55,459 nucleotides of DNA from Streptococcus parasanguinis (GCA_018377375.1 JAGZZN010000004.1:1-55459); one strand, 5' to 3'. Counted from the stretch's first letter, positions 34,277 to 42,469 are shown. The notes: generated by a model not told the origin, from the letters alone. Translations and numbers: made by a program.

Positions 34277-35035
34277 TCAAGCACTAAATTCTAAATTTTG
34301 CTCTTCAATTAATTTTTTGGCACGTTTGATATTGCTTCTTGAGATTGGACAAGAATAGCCTTCTTTCAACAGTAGCTGTTTCTTTTTCTTATCCATTCCA
34401 ATGATCATACTTCTATTCACGATAAAAGATTGATGGGGACTGAAATATCTCTCCTCCACATCTTTCTCCAAGACATCTGATAAACTTCCCGCAATTTCTT
34501 TTTGAAAATTTTTCCCAACTAAGTTTAATTTATAAGCCGAACCAACAGTTTCAATATAAAGAATATCCTTAAATGGAATTTTTATCTTTTTATCCTTAAA
34601 GTCATACTCAAAATAATCTGTCAAATCATCATTTCCAATTTGAATAGTCGTTAGGTACTCAATACACTCCTTAATTTTTAATCTAAATAAATCTTCATTC
34701 AAATTTTTATCAATAAAATCTAAGGCAGATACTTTATAACGATAGGTAATCGAAGCGAATTCTGATTTTGTAGTAATAAAAACAATAATGGCATAAGGAT
34801 TTGCTTCTCGTATTTTTTGAGCAATTTCCAGACCACAATACTCATTGTCTTGGATATGAATATCTAGAAAATATAATTGGTGGATATCCGAATGCTGGAT
34901 ATAATTTTCAAATTCCGAAATTTTACCGGTAGAAATCACTTCAAGTTTAATTTCTAATTCCTTAGCAATTTCTGCAATATGTTTTTCTACCCGTATCTGT
35001 TGAGAGAGCTCATCTTCTAATAAAAAAATCTTCAT
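34277..35035 (-). CDS. comE: Competence response regulator ComE
   Basis: This 252-residue regulator has a receiver domain with phospho-acceptor Asp58 (YFLDIHIQD) and acidic residues LLEDE at 5-9. Its C-terminal LytTR DNA-binding domain (about 145-245) includes DILYIETVG and SFIVNRSMI. LytTR regulators of this group bind pairs of direct repeats about 21 bp apart. In the pneumococcus ComE-P activates comCDE, comAB and comX. It overlaps comD by 4 bases. The comX gene at 54835 carries repeats with the matching period. Confidence 0.93.
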   Translation of the reverse strand: MKIFLLEDELSQQIRVEKHIAEIAKELEIKLEVISTGKISEFENYIQHSDIHQLYFLDIHIQDNEYCGLEIAQKIREANPYAIIVFITTKSEFASITYRYKVSALDFIDKNLNEDLFRLKIKECIEYLTTIQIGNDDLTDYFEYDFKDKKIKIPFKDILYIETVGSAYKLNLVGKNFQKEIAGSLSDVLEKDVEERYFSPHQSFIVNRSMIIGMDKKKKQLLLKEGYSCPISRSNIKRAKKLIEEQNLEFSA

Positions 35036-36372
35036 TCTTGTTCGTATCCTCCAATCTTCAAAACTTGTAAAAAACGATTTCCTTGCAATTCCGTTTCTAA
35101 AAACATCGTTCCATAATTTGCTAAGATTTTTCTCACATTATTTAATCCTAGTCCTCTATTTTCTCCTTTTGTTGAATAACCTTCTTCATATATTTTTCTA
35201 ATATCAAAAGTGATTTCATTTGTTGTATTATGAATCACTAAGTAAACAATTTTTGAAATAGAGAAAATAGCAATATGAACTTTCTTTTCTTCTGCTTCTT
35301 TTGAAGCTTCCAAAGCGTTTGTCACTAGAATCCCAACGATTCTCACGATATCTAATAAATCAACTGGTAGTTGCTCGATTGGTTCACTCGTTTCAAAGGT
35401 CATTTCTACCCCAGCATCTCTTGCATCCAACCAGCCTCGAATCAAAATACTTCGTAAAGCAGAATCTTTGATATTGACCAAGTTGAATCCTGATAATGCT
35501 TCTGTATTGATCTCTTTATAACCTTTTTCCAATACTTCTCTATGGATTCTCTGTATTTCTGGAATATTTTCTTCCTCAATGGCTAACGACATAGAAATAA
35601 CTAAATTTCCCAAATCATGACGAAATCCCCTGACAATAGAATAGAGACTTTGAATTTCAGCCATATACCGACTCATTTGTTGCTCAGAAAATTCTTTATA
35701 CTCCAGTTCTAAATTTTTACGATACTGATCTCGCTCGATTTTCATATGGAATAAGCTGACTACAAAAGAGAAAAAACAAATCGTTGCCAACATACTCCCA
35801 AAATTTTTATATTGCGCTTGTTCACTAATCCATAAAGCAAAATTAATCACTACAAATATAGCAAAATAGACACAGATGAGTCTCTTTAAATATTTTTCAA
35901 ATTCTTTCTCATAAAAAGGAGTGAAATCAAATTCAAATAGGTCAATTAACTTCAAAATGATTCCTAAAGAAATCAAACGAATGCACATATTGTAGACAAT
36001 CGAGTAAGCTGCTACAACAGCATCCCCCAATACTGAAGAGACAATTATCGTCAGAAAAGTTGCTGTTCCTTCAACCGCTAAATAAGTAAAAAAAGAATAA
36101 AAAATGGCGCACAAGCGATTCGTCCGATTGGCATAATGATAATAAGGATATAAATAAACCGGCCATAAGAGCATATTTAAATCAGAGAGTCGAATATTTG
36201 AAAATAAAGTCACATCTAAAAATACTAAGAGACTTTCAAAAAGAAGAACAAAGGTGCTCAGCAGAAAGATAAATGCAAATTGATGTTCCTGATAGATTTT
36301 TTCGTCCACTAATGCAAACGTCAGAACAATGATCCCTCCCAAGAGAAAAGACAAGATTAATGACTGAATCAC
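35032..36372 (-). CDS. comD: Competence histidine kinase ComD
   Basis: This 446-residue HPK10-type sensor kinase has six to seven N-terminal membrane helices (about 1-210), which bind the CSP pheromone in this family. A coiled segment follows, then the phospho-acceptor His252 in GFRHDLGNLV, and an ATPase domain with N-box LVTNALEASKEA and G-box GENRGLGLNNV. The start is a GTG with GGGAGAG upstream. It is fully open, so the receptor looks functional, yet no comC pheromone gene is visible between it and tRNA-Arg. Confidence 0.92.
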   Translation of the reverse strand: MIQSLILSFLLGGIIVLTFALVDEKIYQEHQFAFIFLLSTFVLLFESLLVFLDVTLFSNIRLSDLNMLLWPVYLYPYYHYANRTNRLCAIFYSFFTYLAVEGTATFLTIIVSSVLGDAVVAAYSIVYNMCIRLISLGIILKLIDLFEFDFTPFYEKEFEKYLKRLICVYFAIFVVINFALWISEQAQYKNFGSMLATICFFSFVVSLFHMKIERDQYRKNLELEYKEFSEQQMSRYMAEIQSLYSIVRGFRHDLGNLVISMSLAIEEENIPEIQRIHREVLEKGYKEINTEALSGFNLVNIKDSALRSILIRGWLDARDAGVEMTFETSEPIEQLPVDLLDIVRIVGILVTNALEASKEAEEKKVHIAIFSISKIVYLVIHNTTNEITFDIRKIYEEGYSTKGENRGLGLNNVRKILANYGTMFLETELQGNRFLQVLKIGGYEQE

Positions 36373-36684
36373 ACAAACTCTCCCACTTTGTTTTTTCTAT
36401 TTTATTATACTCTAGTATTATTATAAAAAAATAAAATTTTATATACAAAAAATTATAATATAAAATAGCCTAAAATTAAAGGGAATAGGTAAAATTGTAA
36501 TGTTTTTAATGTTTTTGTTACATGAATGAAAACTATTTTACACAATTTATATAATCTACACTTTGCACTATATAGGGATTGTTAGTTCTTTTTTTAAATA
36601 TTCCTAATAAATCATTTCATTACTATTTGTCTATAGTGAAGTATACAAAAATTAATAGATAATGAAAATTTATACATTTTACAT
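36373..36684 (-). other. AT-rich comD upstream region with no visible comC
   Basis: In mitis-group streptococci comC (about 40-50 codons with a double-glycine leader) lies here. I read all three minus frames: the longest ATG frame is 35 codons, overlaps the tRNA terminator and has no GG leader. An AATTTTA-cCTATT / AATTTTAgGCTATT near-direct repeat lies at about 36468-36502. TATAAT candidates are at 36457-36452 and 36409-36404, and the latter is well placed for comD. Confidence 0.65.
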
Positions 36685-36716
36685 AAAAGAAAAGATGCAG
36701 CAAAAGCTGCATCTTT
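36685..36716 (-). terminator. tRNA-Arg terminator
   Basis: An 11-bp perfect stem AAAGATGCAGC / GCTGCATCTTT with a 4-base loop is followed on the minus strand by TCTTTTATG. It separates the tRNA from comD. Confidence 0.85.
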
Positions 36717-36720
36717 CATT

Positions 36721-36794
36721 TGATCCCAGCAGGATTCGAACCTGCGACCGTTCGCTTAGAAGGCGAATGCTCTATCCAGCTGAGCTATGAGACC
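36721..36794 (-). tRNA. tRNA-Arg (TCT)
   Basis: It has an acceptor GGTCTCA/TGGGATC, a D-arm AGCTCAGCTGGATAGAGC, an anticodon loop CTTCTAA reading TCT, and a T-arm AGGTTCGAATCCT. It follows rlmH on the same strand. This tRNA marks the usual upstream border of comCDE. Confidence 0.97.
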
Positions 36795-36836
36795 GAACTT
36801 ACTTCATTTTAGCAGAAAAAGGAAGGAGCGTCAAGG

Positions 36837-37316
36837 TTATTTATGGTAAGGACTCCCCTGTTGAATCATGAAAGCACGATAGATTTGTTCCACCAACACT
36901 AATTTCATCAACTGATGAGGAAGAGTTAATTGACCAAAGCTCATTAATAGATTTCCTCTTTTTTTCACTTCAGGAGACAGACCAAGACTGCCTCCAATAA
37001 CAAAAGTAAGGTTTGAATAACCAGATGTCATAATCTGGTCAATCGTTTGACTAAATTTCTCTGAAGGAAATTGTTTTCCTTCGATGGCTAATACAATCAC
37101 ATATTCCTTATCTGAAATCTTAGAGAGAATTCGTTCCCCCTCTTTTTCAAGGATTTGTTGATTTTCGAGTTGACTGGCACGATCTGGAGTTTTTTCATCA
37201 ACTAACTCAACCTGTTCTACTTTTGCAAATCGACCAAGCCTTTTAATATACTCCGCGATCCCATCTTTTAAGTATTTTTCTTTTAATTTTCCAACGGTTA
37301 TCAATTTAATTTTCAT
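36837..37316 (-). CDS. rlmH: 23S rRNA m3-pseudouridine-1915 methyltransferase RlmH
   Basis: The 159-residue SPOUT methyltransferase begins MKIKLITVGKLKEKY. It has the SAM-binding knot motif FVIGGSLGLSPEV and the C-terminal segment SFGQLTLPHQLMKLVLVEQIYRAF...SPYHK, typical of the family. It acts on 70S ribosomes. It is divergent from htrA across a 204-bp region with DnaA boxes. Confidence 0.96.
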   Translation of the reverse strand: MKIKLITVGKLKEKYLKDGIAEYIKRLGRFAKVEQVELVDEKTPDRASQLENQQILEKEGERILSKISDKEYVIVLAIEGKQFPSEKFSQTIDQIMTSGYSNLTFVIGGSLGLSPEVKKRGNLLMSFGQLTLPHQLMKLVLVEQIYRAFMIQQGSPYHK

Positions 37317-37344
37317 TCCCCTATTGTAGCATAATTCTTCAATT

Positions 37345-37447
37345 CCACAAATAATCCACAGCTATAGAAAGGAAATCTATTCTAAAAAGTCCTTTTTAAA
37401 GCCATTTCTCAACTAAATTCTACAAGTTATCCACAATTTGTGGATAA
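37345..37447. promoter_or_regulatory. DnaA-box cluster upstream of htrA
   Basis: TTATCCACA (37427-37435, perfect) and TGTGGATAA (37439-37447, perfect inverse) face each other 3 bp apart. TAATCCACA (37352-37360) and an ATTCCACAA-type site lie just upstream. This is the leftmost of three DnaA-box clusters around dnaA. Confidence 0.8.
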
Positions 37448-37456
37448 CTTTAGTTA

Positions 37457-37499
37457 TTTAAGATATAATTAAGAAATTTTTTTTATACTCTAGACAATT
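37457..37499 (+). promoter_or_regulatory. htrA promoter with CiaR-type box
   Basis: TTTAAG-ATATA-ATTAAG (37457-37473) fits the CiaR repeat TTTAAG-N5-TTTAAG with one mismatch, and ends just before the -35 position of TATACT (37494-37499). Control of htrA by CiaRH is established in the pneumococcus, so this assignment is strong. Confidence 0.78.
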
Positions 37500-37520
37500 T
37501 GATATCCTTAGGAGGAAAAA

Positions 37521-38702
37521 ATGAAATCTTCATCTAATTTACTGAAAAAAATTGGAAACGTAGCCCTCATTTTTGTTGTAGGTTTTCTAGGCGGGATTCT
37601 TGGAACCTTTTTAACCTTACAAACATCTCATTCTTCTACTTCAAATACTGAAAGTAAGCAAGTCCACTCAACCACTGTTAAAACAGCTTATAAAAATACA
37701 ACCTCAACTAGTGAGGCCGTAGACAAGGTGAAAAATGCTGTAGTTTCTGTGATTACTTATTCTGATTCTTCGAATCAAGGGTTATTTGAAAAAGAAGAAA
37801 ACTCTGACTCACAAATTTCTAGTGAAGGTTCTGGGGTCATTTATAAAAAAGAAGGAAAATATGCCTACCTTGTTACCAACACCCATGTGATCAATGGTGC
37901 TAAAAAAGTAGATATTCTTTTAGCAGATGGGAATAAAGTCCCCGGAGAAGTAGTTGGGTCAGATGTCTATTCTGATATTGCAGTCGTTCGTATTAGTGCG
38001 GATAAAGCAAAGGCAGTAGCTGAATTCGGAGATTCAAACCAATTAACAGTCGGTGAGACTGCAATTGCAATTGGTAGCCCTCTTGGAACAGATTATGCGA
38101 ATTCTGTTACCCAAGGAATTATTTCCAGCCAAGGCCGCAATGTGAAATTGAAAGCCGATAATGGACAAAATATCTCTACACGCGCCCTACAAACAGACGC
38201 AGCCATCAACCCAGGAAATTCTGGAGGCCCATTAATCAATATTCAAGGACAAGTCATCGGGATTACCTCAAGTAAAATTTCAAATAACGGACAAACGTCA
38301 GTAGAAGGAATGGGATTTGCAATTCCTGCAAATGATGTTGTCAATATTATCAAGCAACTAGAAGAAAAAGGAAAAGTAGTTCGACCAGCTCTTGGAATCC
38401 AAATGATGGATTTATCCAACCTTTCAACTTCTGATTTAAGCCAATTAAAACTTCCTGAAAAAATCTCTGGAGGAGTACTAGTTCGTTCAACACTTGAAAA
38501 TATGCCTGCTTCAGATAAATTGCAACGTTATGATGTCATCACAAAGATCGATGATACAGATATCGAGTCAACAGCAGATTTACAATCCGCCCTCTATTCT
38601 CACCAAATCAATGATACGATCAAGGTCACATTCTATCGTGATGGAAAACAACAAACAACTTCTATCAAGTTGACAAAATCAACTGAGGATCTGAGCGATT
38701 AA
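37521..38702 (+). CDS. htrA: Surface serine protease HtrA (DegP family)
   Basis: The 393-residue protein has an N-terminal membrane anchor (about 11-33) and a Ser/Thr-rich linker. A trypsin-like domain has the triad His (NTHVI), Asp (YSDIAVV) and Ser (NPGNSGGPL), and one PDZ domain lies at about 290-385. It degrades misfolded exported proteins, and in pneumococcus it also degrades CSP and affects competence. RBS AGGAGG. Next to parB, as in the pneumococcus. Confidence 0.96.
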   Translation: MKSSSNLLKKIGNVALIFVVGFLGGILGTFLTLQTSHSSTSNTESKQVHSTTVKTAYKNTTSTSEAVDKVKNAVVSVITYSDSSNQGLFEKEENSDSQISSEGSGVIYKKEGKYAYLVTNTHVINGAKKVDILLADGNKVPGEVVGSDVYSDIAVVRISADKAKAVAEFGDSNQLTVGETAIAIGSPLGTDYANSVTQGIISSQGRNVKLKADNGQNISTRALQTDAAINPGNSGGPLINIQGQVIGITSSKISNNGQTSVEGMGFAIPANDVVNIIKQLEEKGKVVRPALGIQMMDLSNLSTSDLSQLKLPEKISGGVLVRSTLENMPASDKLQRYDVITKIDDTDIESTADLQSALYSHQINDTIKVTFYRDGKQQTTSIKLTKSTEDLSD

Positions 38703-38713
38703 CTTTCACTTTC

Positions 38714-38761
38714 TTGACATACTTGTAAACACACCTTTACGAATTTGTAAAGGTGTGTTAT
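38714..38761 (+). promoter_or_regulatory. Palindromes and hairpin in the parB leader
   Basis: Two related 16-bp elements lie in tandem, 22 bp apart: TTGACA-TACT-TGTAAA (38714-38729) and TTTACG-AATT-TGTAAA (38736-38751). The second is the centre of a longer stem AACACACCTTTAC / GTAAAGGTGTGTT. The hairpin ends 12 bases before the parB ATG. It may end htrA transcription, control parB, or both. Confidence 0.55.
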
Positions 38762-38773
38762 TCTATTCATAAG

Positions 38774-39535
38774 ATGGAAAAATTAGAAAAAATAGCGGTA
38801 AAGGACATTCGAACCAATCCTTTCCAACCAAGAAAAGTATTTGATCAAGAAAAATTAGAAGAACTGGCTCAGTCAATCAAAGAAAATGGCTTAATTCAAC
38901 CCATTATTGTCAGAAAATCTCCAATAATTGGTTTTGAATTGCTTGCAGGTGAAAGACGTTTTAGAGCTTCAAAAATTGCTGGATTAGATCTTGTTCCTGC
39001 GATTATTAAAGAGTTAACGGATCAAGAAATGATGCGACAAGCCATTATTGAAAATCTTCAACGAGAAGATCTCAATCCAATTGAAGAAGCTATCTCCTAC
39101 CAGAAGCTCGTTGATCATGGCTATAAGCACGACCAAATCGCTCAATTTATGGGGAAATCTAGACCCTATATCAGCAATATGCTTCGCTTGTTACATCTAG
39201 CTCCCTCTGTTAAAGAAGCAGTCATTCAAAATGATATTTCTTCGGCTCACGCGCGTGTTCTTGTTCCTCTTGATGAAGAAGAGCAGCGCTTTTGGTTGGA
39301 GCGAATCAAACAGGATCATTTAAATGTTCGAACATTAGAAAATAAGATCAGTTCAAAAAGAAAACAGAAAAATAAAAAAGCAAAAGAGAGCTTCCTACTA
39401 GAAGAGGAACAACGATTGAAAAAAATATTAGGAACAGATGTGACGATACACTCCTCTTCTCAAAATAAAGGAACTATCCAAATTTCTTTTTCCAGTCTTG
39501 ATGAATACCAACGAATTATCAACAGCCTCAAATAA
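38774..39535 (+). CDS. parB: Chromosome-partitioning protein ParB (Spo0J)
   Basis: The 253-residue protein has an N-terminal ParB/CTPase domain (IRTNPFQPRK; LLAGERRFRASK; ENLQREDLNPIEEA), a HTH domain (DQIAQFMGKSRPYISNMLRLL) and a C-terminal dimerisation region. It spreads from parS and loads SMC. Streptococci typically have no ParA at this locus, and none is seen here. ATG 38774 fits the family start, but no clear Shine-Dalgarno sequence precedes it, only a hairpin. Confidence 0.95.
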   Translation: MEKLEKIAVKDIRTNPFQPRKVFDQEKLEELAQSIKENGLIQPIIVRKSPIIGFELLAGERRFRASKIAGLDLVPAIIKELTDQEMMRQAIIENLQREDLNPIEEAISYQKLVDHGYKHDQIAQFMGKSRPYISNMLRLLHLAPSVKEAVIQNDISSAHARVLVPLDEEEQRFWLERIKQDHLNVRTLENKISSKRKQKNKKAKESFLLEEEQRLKKILGTDVTIHSSSQNKGTIQISFSSLDEYQRIINSLK

Positions 39536-39556
39536 GGCTGTTATTTTTATTTTTTG
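39521..39556 (+). terminator. parB terminator
   Basis: AACAGCCT / AGGCTGTT (39521-39528 with 39535-39542) spans the parB stop and is followed by ATTTTTATTTTTTG. Confidence 0.88.
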
Positions 39557-39567
39557 TATTGACAAGC

Positions 39568-39751
39568 TTTTCCACCATAAAAATCTTTTGTAAATAGCAG
39601 AAAAATAAGGATATTCTCTAGTTATCCCCACTTTGTGGATAACTTTTAAAAACAATGTGAATTTAAATCCACAACTTGTGGAAAAGTTTAAAACTATAAT
39701 TTAATTTCATGAAATTTAGCCTGTGGAAAACTATTTTTGTTTGTGGTAGAA
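39568..39751. other. oriC, DnaA-box cluster between parB and dnaA
   Basis: Sites of the TTATCCACA family: TTATCCCCA (39622), TGTGGATAA (39634-39642, perfect), AAATCCACA (39665), TGTGGAAAA (39677-39685 and 39722-39730), with weaker TTTTCCACC (39568) and TGTGGTAGA (39742). The DNA is AT-rich. It also contains the dnaA promoter, so DnaA autoregulation is expected. Confidence 0.88.
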
Positions 39752-39802
39752 TAGGAGTACGTATGATTTGATACAATTCAAGAAAAGGAGGGAAGTCTGA
39801 TA

Positions 39803-41161
39803 GTGTCACAAGAAGAGCAATTTTGGTCTCGTTTTTTAGAATTAGCCCAATTACAACTAAAAGATAGTGCCTATGATTTTTTTGTCGCCGATTCAAAATT
39901 AGTCAAAATCGATGGAGAGACGGCTACCATTTATCTTGATGGAAATTATAAAGAATTATTTTGGGAAACAAATCTAAAAAATGCTTTGATCACAGCCAGC
40001 TTTGAAGTCTACAATACAGATTTGAAGTTCCATTTCGTTTTTGAAGATACCGAAGAAATTCCTAGTAGTCATAGCAGTGAGAATAGGAGATTATCTTCAG
40101 CTAGCTTAACAACCGAACCGTTGCCTAAAATTGATACAGGTCTGAAATCAAAGTACACCTTTGATAATTTTGTGCAAGGGGATGGAAATATTTGGGCGAA
40201 AGCAGCAGCGCTTGCAGTTTCTGAAAATCTTGCAACAACATACAACCCTCTCTTTATCTATGGTGGACCAGGGCTTGGAAAGACTCACCTATTGAACGCA
40301 ATTGGAAATCAAATCCTAGAAAATATTCCAAATGCACGGGTTAAGTATGTCCCAGCAGAAACCTTTATTAATGAATTTTTAGAACACCTTCGATTAGGAG
40401 AAATGAAGACGTTCAAGAATACCTATCGAAGTCTTGATCTCTTACTGATCGATGATATCCAGTCACTTGGTGGGAAAAAAGTCACGACTCAAGAGGAATT
40501 CTTTAATACCTTTAATGCTCTCCATAGCGACAACAAACAGATTGTTCTAACAAGCGATCGAAGTCCGGATCATTTAGATAGTCTTGAAGAGCGGCTGGTC
40601 ACTCGTTTCAAATGGGGACTAACGCAAAATATAACACCACCTGATTTTGAAACTCGGATTGCCATCTTACGGAATAAAATTGAAGATCTAGACTATATTT
40701 TTCCTAATGACACACTAGAATATCTAGCTGGTCAGTTTGATTCAAATGTCCGAGACTTAGAAGGTGCCTTAAATGATATTTCTTTAATGGCGAAGGTAAA
40801 AAAACTAAAAGAAATTACGATCGATGTTGCAGCTGAAGCTATTCGAGCTCGTAAAAACGATAATAGCAAGACGCTTGTCATCCCCATTGAAAAAATTCAG
40901 GAAGCAGTTGGAGCCTTTTATGGAGTCAGTGTAAAAGAAATCAAAGGTTCTCGAAGAGTTCAGAATATTGTCCTAGCACGACAAGTGGCCATGTATCTTT
41001 CAAGAGAGATGACGGACAACTCACTTCCTCGAATCGGAAAAGAATTCGGTGGAAAAGACCACACGACTGTCATTCATGCTTATGAAAAAATTAAAAGTAT
41101 GGTCGACACAGATGATAATCTACGACTCGAAATTCAAAGTATCAAGAAAAAGCTAAATTAA
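39803..41161 (+). CDS. dnaA: Chromosomal replication initiator DnaA
   Basis: The 452-residue protein has an N-terminal domain I (about 1-85) and an AAA+ domain with Walker A GGPGLGKTH (about 154) and Walker B LLLIDDIQ. The C-terminal domain IV has the DnaA signature GKEFGGKDHTTVIHAYEKI. The start is GTG, preceded by AAAAGGAGGG. It is flanked by DnaA-box clusters on both sides, the bipartite arrangement seen in Bacillus. Confidence 0.98.
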   Translation: MSQEEQFWSRFLELAQLQLKDSAYDFFVADSKLVKIDGETATIYLDGNYKELFWETNLKNALITASFEVYNTDLKFHFVFEDTEEIPSSHSSENRRLSSASLTTEPLPKIDTGLKSKYTFDNFVQGDGNIWAKAAALAVSENLATTYNPLFIYGGPGLGKTHLLNAIGNQILENIPNARVKYVPAETFINEFLEHLRLGEMKTFKNTYRSLDLLLIDDIQSLGGKKVTTQEEFFNTFNALHSDNKQIVLTSDRSPDHLDSLEERLVTRFKWGLTQNITPPDFETRIAILRNKIEDLDYIFPNDTLEYLAGQFDSNVRDLEGALNDISLMAKVKKLKEITIDVAAEAIRARKNDNSKTLVIPIEKIQEAVGAFYGVSVKEIKGSRRVQNIVLARQVAMYLSREMTDNSLPRIGKEFGGKDHTTVIHAYEKIKSMVDTDDNLRLEIQSIKKKLN

Positions 41162-41163
41162 TC

Positions 41164-41285
41164 TGTGGATAACTTCCTCTAAACTTCTAGGGGTTATGCA
41201 CAATTTTTAAACAAGTAACTTTTTAAGTCATAGATAGGATTCTGAGAGTTTTCCACAACTTCCACACAATCTACTATTACTATTA
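41164..41285 (+). other. oriC unwinding region with DnaA boxes and DnaA-trio-like tract
   Basis: TGTGGATAA (41164, perfect), TTATGCACA (41194), TTTTCCACA (41249-41257) and ACTTCCACA (41258-41266) are followed after 4 bp by CTA-CTA-TTA-CTA-TTA (41271-41285). This is the complement of repeated 3'-GAT/AAT-5' DnaA-trios, as described in B. subtilis. An AT-rich stretch follows to dnaN. This is the best candidate for the site of duplex opening. Confidence 0.8.
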
Positions 41286-41320
41286 TCTTACTAATCATAA
41301 AATAAATAAAAGGAATGACC

Positions 41321-42457
41321 ATGATAAATTTTTCTATTAACAAAACTTTATTTTTACAAGCACTAAATACTACCAAAAGAGCGATCAGTTCAAAAAATGC
41401 TATTCCAATCCTTTCCACGATTAAAATTGATGTCACTCCAGAAGGAGTTGCCTTATCTGGATCGAATGGCCAAATTTCAATTGAAAACTTTATTTCTATC
41501 AAAGATGAAAATGCTGGTTTATTGGTGACCTCTCCAGGTTCTATTTTATTGGAAGCAACTTTCTTTATTAATGTGGTTTCAAGTTTACCAGATGTTACTT
41601 TAGATTTTAAAGAGATTGAACAAAAACAGGTTCTTTTAACAAGTGGAAAATCAGAAATTACACTTAAAGGAAAAGATGCAGATCAATATCCACGTATTCA
41701 AGAAATTGCTGCAAGTAATCCATTAGTTTTGGAAACAAAATTATTAAAACAATTAATTAATGAAACAGCATTTGCAGCAAGTGTACAAGAAAGTCGTCCA
41801 ATTTTGACAGGTGTTCACTTTGTTTTATCGGATAATAAAGAGCTAAAAACAGTAGCAACAGACTCTCACCGTATGAGTCAAAAAGTGATTACACTGGAGA
41901 AAAATGGAGACAACTTTGATGTTGTCATCCCAAGTCGCTCTCTTCGTGAATTCACCTCTGTTTTTTCTGATGATATTGAAACAGTTGAGGTTTTCTTTGC
42001 TAACAATCAAATTCTCTTTAGAAGTGAACACATTAGTTTCTATACCCGTTTGCTAGAAGGAAATTATCCTGATACAGACCGTCTCATTCCAACAGAATTC
42101 AATACAGAGGCAACCTTCAATGTGGCTAACCTTCGATTTGCAATGGAGCGTGCTCGTCTTCTTTCAAATGCGACTCAAAACGGAACGGTTAAATTAGAGT
42201 TCAAAAATGGAGTGGTTTCTTCCCACGTTCATTCACCAGAAGTTGGGCGAGTAAATGAAGAGATCGATACGAGCGCCGTTTCAGGAGAGGATTTGTCTAT
42301 TAGCTTTAATCCAACTTATTTGATTGAAGCGCTCAAAGCTATTGACAGTGAACAAGTTGTTATTCGTTTTATTTCTTCTGTTAGACCGTTTACATTGGTT
42401 CCAGAAGGAAATGAACAAGGGTTCATTCAATTGATTACGCCAGTTCGCACAAATTAA
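41321..42457 (+). CDS. dnaN: DNA polymerase III beta sliding clamp
   Basis: The 378-residue protein contains three repeated clamp domains. It begins MINFSINKTLFLQALNTTKRAIS and contains RPILTGVHF and ATDSHRMSQK, both family signatures. ATG 41321 is six bases after AAAGGA; the ATG at 41315 directly abuts it and is too close. It follows dnaA across the unwinding region. Confidence 0.97.
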   Translation: MINFSINKTLFLQALNTTKRAISSKNAIPILSTIKIDVTPEGVALSGSNGQISIENFISIKDENAGLLVTSPGSILLEATFFINVVSSLPDVTLDFKEIEQKQVLLTSGKSEITLKGKDADQYPRIQEIAASNPLVLETKLLKQLINETAFAASVQESRPILTGVHFVLSDNKELKTVATDSHRMSQKVITLEKNGDNFDVVIPSRSLREFTSVFSDDIETVEVFFANNQILFRSEHISFYTRLLEGNYPDTDRLIPTEFNTEATFNVANLRFAMERARLLSNATQNGTVKLEFKNGVVSSHVHSPEVGRVNEEIDTSAVSGEDLSISFNPTYLIEALKAIDSEQVVIRFISSVRPFTLVPEGNEQGFIQLITPVRTN

Positions 42458-42469
42458 CAAAGGTGAATC

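Noticed and set aside
36541..36615. Open minus-strand stretch ending in GIFKKRTNNPYIVQSVDY as a degraded CSP
   Set aside because: No start codon in frame and no leader; basic residues alone are not enough to call a pheromone relic.
36612..36719. 35-codon minus-strand frame beginning MKDAAFAASF as a candidate comC
   Set aside because: It starts two bases after tRNA-Arg, runs through the tRNA terminator hairpin, has no RBS and no double-glycine leader or CSP-like charged sequence.
36663..36790. Plus-strand frame starting MKIYTFYIKEKMQQ
   Set aside because: It is the antisense of the terminator and tRNA-Arg.
41194..41502. Minus-strand frame over the dnaA-dnaN gap
   Set aside because: It overlaps oriC DnaA boxes and the start of dnaN in antisense; no RBS.
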